64,000 nucleotides of DNA. Origin: Acanthosepion esculentum (lineage: Eukaryota > Mollusca > Cephalopoda > Sepiida > Sepiidae). Shown piece after piece: positions 20,395-31,790 of the stretch. The stretch covers positions 77,342,960-77,406,959 of the forward strand of contig OZ038485.1 of NCBI GenBank assembly GCA_964036315.1. The letters run 5' to 3'. The translations under genes and the position numbers were made by a program. Below the pieces are notes generated by a model that saw nothing but the letters and a program-made list of their open reading frames with translations, did no database searches and had not been told where the DNA came from. Within the stretch, counting starts at the first letter, position 1; every line of letters starts with the position of its first letter.

Positions 20395-21052
20395 TTGGGT
20401 TTCTGGTTCCTCCTAAGGTCTACTTCAACTCTATACTTCTGATGGCTCTGCTTGAACTCTGAAATTTTATTCACTAATTATTTTTCTCTCCCATTAGGAG
20501 TAGATAGGTTCACCTATCATCCAGTTCACAAACCTCCCCAGTCATTTGAACAGGAGTAGAGGTTCATCTCTTGTTTCCTATTTAGGATTGGGTTTCTAGT
20601 TCCTTCTAAGGTCCACTTCCACACTATATTTCTAATGTCTCCAACTAAATTCTAAAATATTATTCACCAATTAAATCTTGACATCTTCAAGTCTAGTTAG
20701 ACGTTATTTTTCCTACATAACCCCAAGAACTTCACTTCTTGCCTTTTCTTACATTCATACACTGCCACACAGTAACCCTCTAATTTGAGTGGCTCTTGGC
20801 CTTTGTATTGGGTGAATATTAGTGAAAAAATATTCTTTTGTGGAAATATTAAAGAGGAAGAAGAATCAAGTAAACTTTGTTCTTCAAAAATATAAATGCA
20901 ATGTCATTCGCTATCTTGTGTCTTCTTAATTCCAGTTCTTTTGTTGTTCTCTCCCCTTAATAATGGTTTTCTTTTTTTTACATTGTTTCACACCCAGTAA
21001 TCCCATGCATCTTAGTGGCTTTATTACCTTGCTTGCAGTGAAATGATTAAAG

Positions 21053-21085
<33 letters not shown>
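20395..21085. repeat. dispersed repeat family with internal direct repeats and (TA)n tail
   Basis: About 85 bp beginning ttgggtttctggttcctcct (20395) recurs 190 bp later (ttgggtttctagttccttct, 20587). tttgaacaggagtagaggtt and, further on, cttagtggctttattacctt then gtgaaatgattaaa lead into a (TA)n at 21053-21085. The same order occurs in shortened form at 26815-26972. It is a retroposon-like family with a TA tail; the class was not recognised. Confidence 0.7.
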
Positions 21086-21087
<2 letters not shown>

Positions 21088-21885
21088 TATTATTTAAGAA
21101 GAATAACATATGTGATATTGTCTGTGAGCCAGGGAAAATATAAAAGGGGTAAGATTTTGCTTGTTGCCCAAAGTTTGTCAGCTGTTGAAGTGAAATTAAA
21201 AGTTGCATTGTAATAGGAATTATAGATAATTTTGTTTCAGCATTTTCACTTTTTGTCATGACAAGTTACAGTGTAAAGAGTTATGAATCTTCTAATTGAA
21301 AGTCACATATACTGTTATAAACTCATAGGGGGAAATTCTACATTGCATTGTTGGAATTTAGTAATAGGACTGAAACTAATTCATCTATTTTGATAAAGAG
21401 AAATATTTTTATACACAGTTTTAAATTCATTTATGAATCTATATATGTTTTGTCAAAAATATTTAAATTTTAACAAATTTAAAAAAGTTCCTTGATTTTT
21501 TAGTTTTGACTTGTGATTATTCTCAGATCAATTCTTTTATTGTATCTTGCTTGTAGAAAACAACATAAATATCTCCTTGATTTACTATTGGTTCTAGTAG
21601 ATATATTCCTACATTTCTGAAAGGTTGGCTCTAGGCTTTAATGGAATAGCATAGAGAGATTTAGCTTCCCAACAAAATCAAGGCAAGAGCACAATTGGTA
21701 GTTTACTGAAGTCAATATATAGTCTATGAATGTTTTCTCATGCCATCAGTATATTCAGAAATTGTTCTGGATCTATTGGTAGAAAGGTAAATTATAACAG
21801 TAGAGTCAGTAAGTTTTGAGAGAATGTAGGAGGCATGATACACACTGGTAGGTAGGTACAAACAAGTATAATAATATAGTATCTG
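21086..21885. other. no gene seen
   Basis: AT-rich, nothing recognised. Confidence 0.5.
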
Positions 21886-22047
21886 TCTATATTTCTGAGA
21901 TGAGGTGTTATGTACACTATTTACATTATTCGGACTATTGTCCGCCATGTTTATTACAATGTTTTGGCTGTTGTACAACGGCTGAAACATTGTAATAAAC
22001 ATGGCGACAAAGATGAGAACAATAGTCCGAATAATGTAAATAGTATA
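21886..22047. repeat. head-to-head dimer of SINE/Penelope tails
   Basis: Two inverted copies of the tail that contains caatagtccgaataatgtaa meet at gttgtacaac (21969-21978). The left arm runs out to tctatatttctgagatgagg, the same sequence as the outer right side of the Penelope-like element near 12460-12495. The left arm lacks about 13 bp (acaaagatgag) present in the right arm. It would form a long hairpin. Confidence 0.8.
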
Positions 22048-22842
22048 TAATAATATAGATTTAAAATTGTTACTATTTCAAAAATTGTCACATGTCACAT
22101 TGATTGAAAGATAGTAGTTAGCAAAGCACTTTAACTCTTGTTTTAATTTATATCTTTTCTGGTGGAGAGTTAGATTTTAAAAAGATTCGTAGGGGTGATA
22201 ACAGTATTTTTAGAAAGTAACTTAAAATTAAAATTGTAAACAAATTGCTTTAGGGCTCACATATTTATAGACATGAAATAAAATGACTATAAAAATTTTC
22301 AAGCCTTTTTTCCAAGTATAAAAATATATTTTATACAGAGTAAAAAATAATTACACAGCCATCCATATTTCAGTTTTGACAAAAATAATGATAATTAAGT
22401 TTGATATTATCCGTCTAAAAACCTACTGGAATTTTCAGCCTAAGTCCAAAGTGATTTTTATCATCTGATTTGAATAATGGTGACAAAGGACACATACTAA
22501 TCCCTAGGCTAATCCACCTGACTTCAAATAAAGGTAATTCTCCATTTTGCCATGTGGAATTTATACAAGTAGATTAAAGAGAGAAAAAAAAGAAATTATC
22601 AAATAACTGTAATCCTTGAGCTGGGGCACAAATTTAGTAGCTTAGTAAATCATCATTGTGTTGTTCACTTCCTGTATTTTCCAAATAAAGAAAGAAATTA
22701 CATTAAAAAGTAGAGATTTTTAGAAAAATGTCTAAAGATTGCATCATTTAAAATTTCTCCATTTATTTCCTCATTAAATTAATTTTTATGACAAATTCTG
22801 TGTGACTGATATAAACATTGCAATTATTTTTCTATTAGGCAT

Positions 22843-22843
<1 letters not shown>
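22048..22843. other. no gene seen
   Basis: AT-rich DNA with no supported feature. Confidence 0.5.

Positions 22844-22893
<50 letters not shown>
22844..22893. repeat. (CA)n microsatellite
   Basis: About 25 AC units, just upstream of the Penelope-like fragment. Confidence 0.97.
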
Positions 22894-22896
<3 letters not shown>

Positions 22897-22949
22897 GTAA
22901 AATATAATATATATAATAAAATAATATATATATAATAAAGAAATAAAAT

Positions 22950-23356
22950 CAATCATATATTATAAAAATTACAATACAACCAAGTTAATTATCCACAATA
23001 ATTCCTCCCCACTAACTGATGTATTATGTAAAACCAACATTATATACCAATTTATATGTCCCTTGGGAGAATGTATCTCTGACAAAAAAACAAATATATA
23101 TGTTGGGTATACAACAAATATACTAACAAGAAGGCTTACACTCCACATGCCTGACCATTTATCCATTGCAAGACAACAACATTCCAGTCCACATCCACAA
23201 TATAAAAAATTACTAATTGACAACTCAACTATCCTACACCATGAAAACAACAAATTTAGATTACAGATACTAGAAGCAATTCATATTAAAAAATTAAAGC
23301 TGACACTGAACAGAATCAACTATGAATACTGCAGTAATGTTCTGAAATGCCTGTAA
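22950..23356 (+). pseudogene. Penelope-like element, GIY-YIG endonuclease domain
   Basis: An open frame of about 135 codons contains TNIIYQFICP, LGECISD, NIYVGYTTNILTRRLTLH, then ILEAIHIKKLKLTLNRINYE and stop. The order (CP.G.C, a Y-GYT segment, R-RL--H, then EA--I--LN) is the GIY-YIG nuclease domain of Penelope-like elements. This domain nicks target DNA in the family. The reverse transcriptase part is absent, so the copy is 5'-truncated. It differs clearly from the GIY-YIG domain at 10.2 kb and is close to the remnant at 44.8 kb. Confidence 0.75.
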
Positions 23357-23790
23357 AGGAACAATTTTCATGCTTTAATGCGCGGGTGAACATGACATTA
23401 TAACATAGAGGAAAAAATTCAATAATGGATAATTTTTTCACGTTCTAATGAATGCTCAGCACATTGTCAACCATTTTGCATTTAAAAGCATAACGAAAAT
23501 ATTATGGATAACAATGCACATCTTTGTAGAATTACTAATACTAATAAACAACATATAGTCTTATACCACTTGCACCCCTGAAGATGAAGATCAAAAGTAC
23601 TTGGGAAATGAAAATAAAAGAAATTTAAACAGCTATAGCACATTTCTCTTATCCTTTAACATCAATACACAGAAGGTTACTCATGAATATGAACAGATTT
23701 TATTAAAAATTAGCAGACATAATATCTGTAATTTATTCAATCAGACATGCCTAAAAGAGAATTTGCTGCCTAAATATACAAATTTTAAAT

Positions 23791-23830
<40 letters not shown>

Positions 23831-23831
23831 T
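23357..23831 (+). repeat. 3' untranslated region and tail of the Penelope-like fragment
   Basis: It includes cccctgaagatgaagatcaa near 23574 (the CTGAAGA-type motif common at Penelope ends) and ttgctgcctaaatatacaaa (about 23763). It ends with (CA)n-(TA)n at 23793-23831. The same 3' order recurs at 45150-45392. Confidence 0.65.
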
Positions 23832-26523
23832 TATTGTTATCCAAGTGTCCAATGTCCAGACATTATATTTTAAAACATTTACATTTTATAACATGGTTTT
23901 GCAATACTTGTTAATAAATATTATATATATAGTGTTAAATATAACAGACAATGAATGTCTGTTATGTTTTATCATGAGCCGTTCCAGGTGTCTTATAATG
24001 GCTTCAGTTTCAAGAGAAAATAAAGACAAAAACTGTCCAACATTTGGATATTGCTTTATTATATTGGTTATTGATCTAAGCTTTTGGCTCACATGAGCCA
24101 TCATCATGTATAACATCATAGAATTGCATTACAAATTTACAACTTGCGTCTGCTATTCCATGACTGCCACCATCGCATAGCAAACTTCTATGTAAACAAA
24201 ACAGTATGTCATCTTTGACAGTGCACATCTCTGCTGTTATGTCCATATAAACACCCTGATGAAAACTTATGAAACCATAATAAATTGTAATTCAAGTGAA
24301 CTTTTTTTAGATAATTTATATTACAATTAGTTTACTCATGCTTTAAAAAATGATGGTATATACGATTTTTCCCAATTATTATTGGTATATGCTCTTTCAT
24401 GGAGTCACACTTTTCACTTTATGCATCTATAAAGAGTTTGTTTTTGAGTTTCAATGATGATAACTCTGTTACAGCAAAAGGTTACAGATATTACAGATAA
24501 AAATACTTAGTGTATTATATTGTAAGATGTTTTTAACTGCTTTTATATTGTCATAAACTTTTACATATTTTTAGAGAGTTGTTGTGCAATCATTGTTGTT
24601 CCTAAATCAAGCTAATTATTACAACTCTTCTTTTTAGGTCAATATTATTGTGATAATTTATATATGAATAATATGAATCAGGTGGATAGGAATATTTTCT
24701 TAGCAGTGTATATAATTTTATGAATGGCAATTTTAAAAATGAGGTTTTTCTCAAAGTTGTGCCAAATATTACTTTTTTTTAACTGAAGCTAAAAATTATT
24801 TTGGTTCAGAAACTAATAATAGATCTTATCTATGAAGTCATTTTCTAGATATTCAGTTTCTGATCTGGATATCTAGGTTAATTTTTACAGTTTTTGAAAA
24901 TTTCTCAGTTCTACTCAAATCCCATTTCTTTTTTTCCTTTTTGGAAGTACTTCTTGGTTGGAGACTGAAGTGGAATCTGCCCAGTAGCAATGATGGAGAA
25001 GTTTGGAAAAGGGGCAAGAGCCTGGCCCAATAATATTTTTTTACAAATCTTACAATTAGTTGTATTTTCATCTCAATTTAAAATATACAAATATTTAAAT
25101 ATTAGTGAGTCTTTTTTCTCCTTGATGTCATCAAGTGAAAAAAATAAATTTAACTTCTGTGTAAAATATCATATAAAAGCAATAATAGCCTCAACTGTTA
25201 GGTAATTAATCCAAAGTCTGATAAGAATTAATGATTTACCATTGTATTATCAAGAATGGTATACTTGGGTCATAAACTCTAATGACAACCTTAAACTGAA
25301 AGTTAGAAAGAGTGTAGTAACTGTTATTTGTTATGCTAAAGTTAATTTTATCTTTTGTTATAAATAAAATAAAACAGTCCTTCAATAATTTGAAAGTAAC
25401 AATAAACAATTGTTTATTCATGTTACTACAATACACATGTCTATTTTGTGTATATATCCAAGCAATTCTTGTAATGTCTTGTAACCTAGCTATCAAGCTT
25501 GCTAAATAAATTGTGACTAAGGAACAGATTTTTGAAATGCCAAATTCAATATTCTAAGTTTTATTTTGATTATTTAATATCTTCAGAGCAAACCTGGTTT
25601 ACAAACATTGAATCCATTAGAAAAATAGTTTTACCACTTCTCATTAATATAAATTTATCAAAAACATTCTTAGTGGTACAGAACTTGAGTATTGCTGTAA
25701 AAACATTAAGCTGAATATACTTGGCATAATTAAGAAACTGGTGGTAAAAAAAAAAAAAATGAAAGAGGAAAACAACTGTTTTGCTCCTGCTCTTCAAAGT
25801 TTTTAATTGGGAGAAAAAGAGTAAAAATACAATAAATCTAAATTAGCGAATGATGAGAGGATAGAGATAGGAGAAAGAAAAAATGGAAGATTACTAGAGG
25901 CTAATGATAGCAAGTCCCAGCAAAAATAACACTGTAGAGGGACAGTTTGTGAGACTTGATATACAGGGACTCTCGTACTTTTAGATGAAATAAAGAGTGT
26001 GACTGGGACAAAACAGTAACCCAGTCAACACTGAATTCAGCCACAGTTTTTTTAAAAGATGCTCACAAATTGAGGATCTGTAGGTATTTGGAATTAGTTC
26101 ATTTGAAATCAAGGTGTGATTCCTGATCTTACCCATTGCTACATAGAGTCCTCGTCACAAAATCAATTTCACTATCCAGGAAAACCTCAGAACAAGTCAT
26201 TAATGCCCTATGATTATAAATAATGAAATTTGAATGGTTTATCAGTACTTTGTCATTAAAGGATATAGCTTTGGTAAGTAGCTAGTCTAAGAGAAAGACA
26301 ACACTGAACAGTGAGAAGATAACAGGAAATTCTTCTATTTTTCCCAAGAAATTCACAATTCACAAATAATAGAAGAAAAGGAATCTGTGGAGCCTTAAAC
26401 CTAACCTACCTGCATGACAAGTAGTAGCAGTGGAATAAAAGCAATCTACCTTTGTAGATTAAATAATGTGTTCACTTCTAAATTCCCTATGGGTTACCTG
26501 GATCAACAAATAGCTGAAAGGCC
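23832..26523. other. no gene seen; fragments of retroposon ends
   Basis: At 24076-24104 a palindrome (tggctcacatgagcca) sits next to catcatcatg. At 24262 ctgatgaaaacttatgaaac occurs. Both look like decayed Penelope or hammerhead-type ends but lack stems. The remainder is AT-rich with nothing recognised. Confidence 0.45.
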
Positions 26524-26572
26524 GGGTTAGCAACAACAAAGATGAGGACAATGGTCTGTATGTAAATAATTT
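26524..26572 (+). repeat. tail fragment of the Penelope-related SINE
   Basis: caacaaagatgaggacaatg followed by gtaaataattt matches the 3' end of the SINE at 16280-16583. It is a short truncated copy. Confidence 0.55.
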
Positions 26573-26715
26573 CCTTCTTCGACAATGCACTTAACATAAT
26601 ACTTCTTCATAAATTGTACAAGTCAAACATTATACAGTAGAAATTTTAGATCAAAATTCAGCTGTATCAGGTTGCGAACTCTTCTTGATCCACTTTTCTA
26701 TGTATGCATATATTT

Positions 26716-26716
<1 letters not shown>

Positions 26717-26775
<59 letters not shown>
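26717..26775. repeat. (CA)n microsatellite
   Basis: About 29 uninterrupted AC units. Confidence 0.97.
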
Positions 26776-26778
<3 letters not shown>

Positions 26779-26814
26779 CTGTTTGCCTATTACCCAATAT
26801 ACACTCCTTTCTCA

Positions 26815-26972
26815 TCTTTTGAACAGGAGTAGAGGTTTATCCTTTGTTTTCTGTTTCAGATTGGGTTCTGTCTCCTTCTCCTAAATTCTTCTTATCCTCT
26901 TTCACTCCCAGTAGCCTTTTGTGTCTTAGTGGCATTATCACCTTGCTTGGGGGTGAAATGATTAAAATATAT
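26815..26972 (+). repeat. second copy of the 20.4-kb repeat family
   Basis: tttgaacaggagtagaggtt, then gattgggttctgtctccttc, cttagtggcattatcacctt and gtgaaatgattaaaatatat appear in the same order as at 20545-21075. The copy is shorter by internal deletion and has a short TA tail. Confidence 0.7.
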
Positions 26973-27356
26973 ATATGCATACAATTGAAAGTAGATATTT
27001 TGAAATTGGTCAGAATGTACTGTTTTAAAATAGGACAGCAGTCAAATAAAGTTCTCAATGCTAAAATCAAAGCCAGAAGAATCTATAAATTTACTCCAAA
27101 ATACATAAATTCAATTGAAACAGGATGTAGTTGATTTGGTTTGTCTTTTGTTCTTCACCTGAAGATCACAATAGAGAAAAACTTCAATAGTAAGTGAACA
27201 AAATACTAATATATATAGTGTAAAAAAAGTGACAGAAAGGACAAATAATCATGACATTTTACACACATCCATGCATGGCCACAAATTTACACATGCACAT
27301 GCACTATGAAATAAAAACTTGTACCAATGATCATCATCACCATCATCATCATCCCC
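26973..27356. other. no gene seen
   Basis: AT-rich DNA with short frames only; nothing recognised. Confidence 0.5.
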
Positions 27357-27662
27357 TTAACTTTTGTAATCGCAGAGGGGGGGTCTGAATGCAAAATCCA
27401 TGCTAAATCTCCTCCACAATGGTCTATCAGCAGCAGCCATCAGCAATTCTGGTATAGTCATGCCTGTCCATTGTTTAACATTGTCCAGCCAGTTTTTATG
27501 TTGGTGTCCTCTCCTACATCCACCTTCAACAGTGCCTTGCATGATGGTCTTGCACAGGCTGTCATGCCTTGTAATGTGTCCATTCCACGTCATTTTTTTT
27601 CCATTTGACAGTGGCGAGAAAAGGTTCCTGGTGGCCCCAAATCTTTCAACCCTTTTTTGCAC
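27357..27662 (-). pseudogene. LINE open reading frame, C-terminal end
   Basis: About 100 open codons read KKMTWNGHITRHDSLCKTI, GTVEGGCRRGHQHKNWLDN, VKQWTGMTIPELLMAAADR and LWRRFSM, then stop. This is the conserved C-terminal tail after the reverse transcriptase in many APE-type non-LTR retrotransposons (GHI-R--SL-K-I--G-VEG-R-RGRQ--W-D). The reverse transcriptase proper is missing, so it is a 5'-truncated insertion, normal for LINEs. Clade (RTE-like) is a tentative assignment. No stop interrupts it. Confidence 0.8.
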
Positions 27663-27733
27663 AAACTCATTGTTTCAATGATAAGTGTATATAAAAAAGA
27701 AAAATTGAGAAGTATAAGCAGTCAATTGCTGAT

Positions 27734-27786
27734 ACCCCCTGATGAGTGGACGGACAGATCTGTGTACAAAACTCTGGAGTAGGGGT
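27734..27786 (+). ncRNA. hammerhead ribozyme-like motif 4
   Basis: CTGATGA lies at 27739-27745. Stem II (27746-27767) starts with G-C and U-A pairs at 10.1-11.1 and 10.2-11.2 and closes around cagatctg, with one mismatch. Then AAAA (27768-27771) stands where GAAA is required. Stem III pairs ACTC with GAGT (27771-27774, 27777-27780). The cleavage triplet is GTA, ending at 27781. Stem I pairs ACCCC (27734-27738) with GGGGT (27782-27786). It is the best-formed helix set of the four. G12 is A after a C, again as CpG decay would give, so this copy is probably inactive. Confidence 0.75.
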
Positions 27787-27868
27787 GCTGAAGGTAACCT
27801 CAATCAGCTTAGTGTCAAAGCATTTACTTGTATTAATTATGTATATATATATATATATATATATATAG
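27787..27868 (+). repeat. tail of hammerhead element 4 with (TA)n
   Basis: gtaacctcaatcagcttagt, then acttgtattaattatg, leads into a TA array at 27841-27868. A truncated relative with the same words lies at 35083-35195. Confidence 0.7.
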
Positions 27869-28434
27869 GGTTGGTAGGAAAGGTCTTGAACATTAAAGAA
27901 AGCATTAGATATTCCAGGTGTTTGCAAAGCTTTTCAGTTCACCATATTAAGTAGCTCTCTGGCTGATTTCAATACCATGAGTCTTGCTCACTGTATTACA
28001 ATTGATTTTTCACACACAGCTAAATATTTATCTTCTTTTTTATTTGAAAGTAGGTTCAGTTCAGCCAAATCAATGTGCTAAGTCAACCAGGCATTGGGAG
28101 AAAGAATTATTCACTGTAGGACAGCTTATGAGTGGTTTACCAAGTTCTGATATAATGAATTTTGAGGTATTGGATAAACCTCAGAATGAATGACACTGGA
28201 AATGAATTATGAGTAAATTACGCTAGGTTGTAGAACCAGTTCAGAAATGGCATAGCAATTTAACTGCATTCACGCAACAATTATTTGATTGAAGTGGGCA
28301 TACATACATATAGTTTGAAACATATCTGTACATCAACACACAGCAACAGACAGTTTCTGTTATCATTTTGTACCTAATTTACATTCAGATTATTGTCCTT
28401 ATTTTTGTTGTTAAAAAGTTTACCTAGATTGTCA
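27869..28434. other. no gene seen
   Basis: AT-rich DNA; nothing recognised. Confidence 0.5.
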
Positions 28435-28525
28435 GACACCTGAGAAGGCCAAAGTATACAACAGCTGAAACATTGTGATAAAAACAACAAAGATGAGAAC
28501 AATAGTCTACATGTAAATAATGAAA
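28435..28525 (+). repeat. 3' fragment of the Penelope-related SINE
   Basis: acacctgagaaggcc, acaacagctgaaacattg and caaagatgagaacaatagtc occur in the same order as in the SINE at 16280-16583. The head with the pol III boxes is absent. Confidence 0.7.
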
Positions 28526-29302
28526 ATAAAGTTAACAAAGTTTTTGCTGTCATAGTCAGTTGCAAGTCATATTTGTATCAGATAAAAGATATGCATTATT
28601 GTTTGAAAGATATATGAGATATTACTATGAACTGCTTAACAAGTATACTGCTTATATGTATTGTACACTGCTGCAAAGTACGACTGATGCAGTCAGAAAA
28701 CAATGCTTTCAATTGCAAGAAATCATCCCATTGCACAACTGTATAAAATTATATATCAATTTGGTTGGTAATTTCTAACATAGCCAACCTCCTCACCTGA
28801 TTTAGCAGCCTCTAACTACCATCATTTTTGTTCTCTGCTGAACCTCTTCAATGATCAGCATTTACAAAATGACAATGATGTCAAAACATTGCTACATTTT
28901 CATTTCAAACCAAAATCTTTCCACCAGAATTGAATCTATTATTAGTCTGTAGACAAAAAATATGTGTACTTTCAATACATTTTCATCTTAATAAATTACT
29001 TTCTTTTTTAATAACAGCATTCTTTAAGTCAAAATTATGGTCAGACCAATTATGATGAACTAATTTACTGAGTGTATTGTTTTGTAAAAGATCCCTCTTC
29101 TATTCATATAATATTTTATCTAAATTTCAAGATGTCTCACTAATGTATTTCATGTGACATTTTTGCAATCTATTTTGTAAATTATTACTTCACTTTTAAT
29201 TTTATTATTTTACTTTGTGTTGAGCAAATCTCTTGTTGTTTTTGAAGTAGTTATGACAAATTTCTTATTAAGAATGGATAAATTCTTCTCAATTATATCA
29301 TT
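28526..29302. other. no gene seen
   Basis: AT-rich DNA; nothing recognised. Confidence 0.5.
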
Positions 29303-29821
29303 ATGGAGATGGTAGGTAGTGAAATATTGAAAGTGAAATATCATTGGTTTGTAAGGAGTCTGGCTGATACAAGTGAACACAAGTTATTTCTCTTCTGGCT
29401 ATTCAGCTTCAGAGTTTGCTATTCATATTGTAATGTTCCAGAAGCTCTTAGGCAGCAACAACTCTCTGCTTCTTCATGGTGTCTGTCAGCATTCTGGGAA
29501 TCTATTTTGTTCAAACCTTTAAGTGACCAGGAGATTTGCCATGGCTCACCTGAAAACTTTCACAGTTTTGCAAGTGAGTCTTCTGTCAGCTGTAATAAGA
29601 GCATTCACTTGTTTGACCTTATCCTATACACAGCTAATCTGCCACTGTTGGACCTGTTACTAAAGTCAGTTTCTCCTTTCTTTTTTGAATTGATATTAAC
29701 TCTCTTGATCCATCTTACTCTGCTTACATCCATATTCAGTCATCTCCTATCGATGTTTGCAGCACTTTTTCATTCCAGAAACACAAATTCTATACTAGCT
29801 CTTTGCTTTTTACAAGGCTAA
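29303..29821 (+). other. 172-codon open frame, unrecognised and doubtful
   Basis: This is the longest open frame in the window outside recognisable transposons, in sequence less AT-rich than its flanks. The predicted protein has a hydrophobic C-terminal third (LILTLLIHLTLLTSIF) that could span a membrane. I recognise no family, see no repeats or zinc-binding pattern, and see no splice or promoter signals that support a gene. It may be chance, or part of an old repeat. Confidence 0.15.
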
Positions 29822-31435
29822 AGGTGCAGCCATGTTCAAAGAGGATTTTGCATAAGAAAAGTTAAGTTCACAAATTCTCCTCTTGGGCTTCTAGATATTT
29901 TGTATTTGTTACACACTCTCTACCTAAGAATTCTTACTAATTTAAAATTAAATTAGGACAGGAATTCCTTTTTGACTGTCCCTTGCATATGTGTGTACAA
30001 AAGAGAGAGTGAGTCTGAGCATGCTTGTATATGTGATTACATATTTTATAGAGATAGAAATTAATAGATATCAGAAAAAGGTCTTCTGTGTAAAATGGTT
30101 TGCAGATGTGTTGACATTCGAAGGTGTAAAAGCAAGCAGCAAAAACCATGGAGCCATCATTAAAAGAAATTAGAATAAACAGGAAGAAGGAGAAGAAAAA
30201 GGAAGAGGAGAAAGACAGAGTTTTATGTGAAAAGCAGAAACAGGAAATGGATTCCACCATTCAACTCAAAATTGGCTGAGAGGAATTGGGAGAATCAGTC
30301 AAAAATTCTTCAAACTTACAATATATATAAATGGATTCTTGTCTTTTTATTTTATTTTCATGAGAATTTTAAAATATTTTCAATGCTTTTTTAATTTCTT
30401 AAATTTCTTTTCACTATATTTCCTTTGTTTCATTTGATTCTATTTTTATTTATCTTAACTTTACAGTTTTGAAATAATTAATAATTAAGACTGTGTAATA
30501 TTTTAATTGAATAATAAAAATATCTGTAGGATTAGTAACATTCTCCTAAATACAGCTAGTACAATGTTGCTAAAACTGTGTAAATCAATGTTTTAAAAAA
30601 GATGAAATTCTCTAAAAATACAACAAAACAAAAAACACAGCAGATGATATTTAAAGTGATTTCTTTTGAGAAATGCTCAACTTTTGGTTATGAAATACCA
30701 GTCAAAAATTTTGCTATTTGTATTTGAATAAGAACATTTTAACAATGTTTAACACAACAGAAAACCAATATTAAAACAAAATGAATGAATGAAAGTTAAG
30801 GTCAATAAATAGCTTAAAATACTTCAAAATTTATTATTAATTGTTACTAAATTAACTTTAACTAAAATAATAACCTAATTCCCTCCAATTTTATCTTTAT
30901 TTTCTTTGCTGATTTAATTTTCTCATATTCTGTAAGTAAATTATGATAATAACAGAATATGAGAAAATGAAGACAGTAAAGGAAATAAAGATAAAATTGG
31001 GGAGATAGGTTGTTATTTCAGTTAAAATTAATTTAATAATGATTAATAATAAATTGCAAAGTATTTTATTATTGAATGTTATTGGGCAGATCAAAAGCTG
31101 CCAATTTTACTAGCAATAAACTATTGAACTTTCAAAAACCCTGTCATAAAGATTACAGTTTTAATATTTTGTTTCATTTTTGCTGTGTTAATTTATTAAT
31201 GTTTTAAAATCTAATTTTTATAATCTGTAAGTTGGTTGTTTACTCTTATACCCACTGAGAAATTTTCTGAAATGAATATAGCATATACAAAATTATTTTC
31301 TACACTAAATTAAAGGTGATGTATATATTTACACTTGATACAACATTTTAAATATTTAGAAAAGTTATAAACTAATGGGAAAAATGCATTCTAGGTAAAA
31401 AAAAGTATTTTGTTAATGTTGTGACAAAAAGCCTT
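29822..31435. other. no gene; small inverted repeat
   Basis: A near-palindromic stretch at about 30885-31005 reads tttatctttattt..aattttctcatattctgt and then its inverse acagaatatgagaaaat..aaataaagataaaa, making a hairpin of roughly 100 bp. Nothing else was recognised. Confidence 0.6.
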
Positions 31436-31790
31436 ATAATGCTGAGAATACCATAGACTGAAGATGTGAGTAACAACAAAGTTTTAGAGAAAATGGATAC
31501 AAAATGATACTTATAATTAACATCAGAAAGAGACTACTGAAATTTCTAGGGCGCATAATGAAGAAAGAAGCCTTGGAAAATTTGATACTTACAGGACAGA
31601 TTGAAGTAAAACAACGCATAACCTACCTAGTGAGCTTATGTAAATGATTGGCAGAGCAATGTTTAGGAGAGGTAACAAAAAGACAAAATTTATTAAGCAC
31701 TACAAAGGACAGGTAATGGTGGAGAGCCATGATCACCTATGTCCTGAAAGGACACAACATATAGAAAAAGAATAAGTTTCTTCTGTGTTG
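31436..31790 (+). pseudogene. LINE C-terminal fragment
   Basis: Words such as ctgagaataccatagactga, ctgaaatttctagggcgcat, aatgaagaaagaagcc and gagagccatgatcacctatg match, in order, the 3' ends of the LINEs at 54.88-55.22 kb and 61.84-62.08 kb. These encode the RML-I-WTE--V--- and FLGHIM-KEGLE segments downstream of reverse transcriptase. Stops and frameshifts are frequent. It is a short dead insertion ending near a poly-A-like gaaaaagaataa. Confidence 0.75.

Noticed and set aside
24076..24290. Two hammerhead-like stretches (minus strand at 24076-24104; ctgatgaaaacttatgaaac at 24262)
   Set aside because: The first lacks the initial C of the core and a proper GAAA; the second has no stem II. 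Both are at best fragments.
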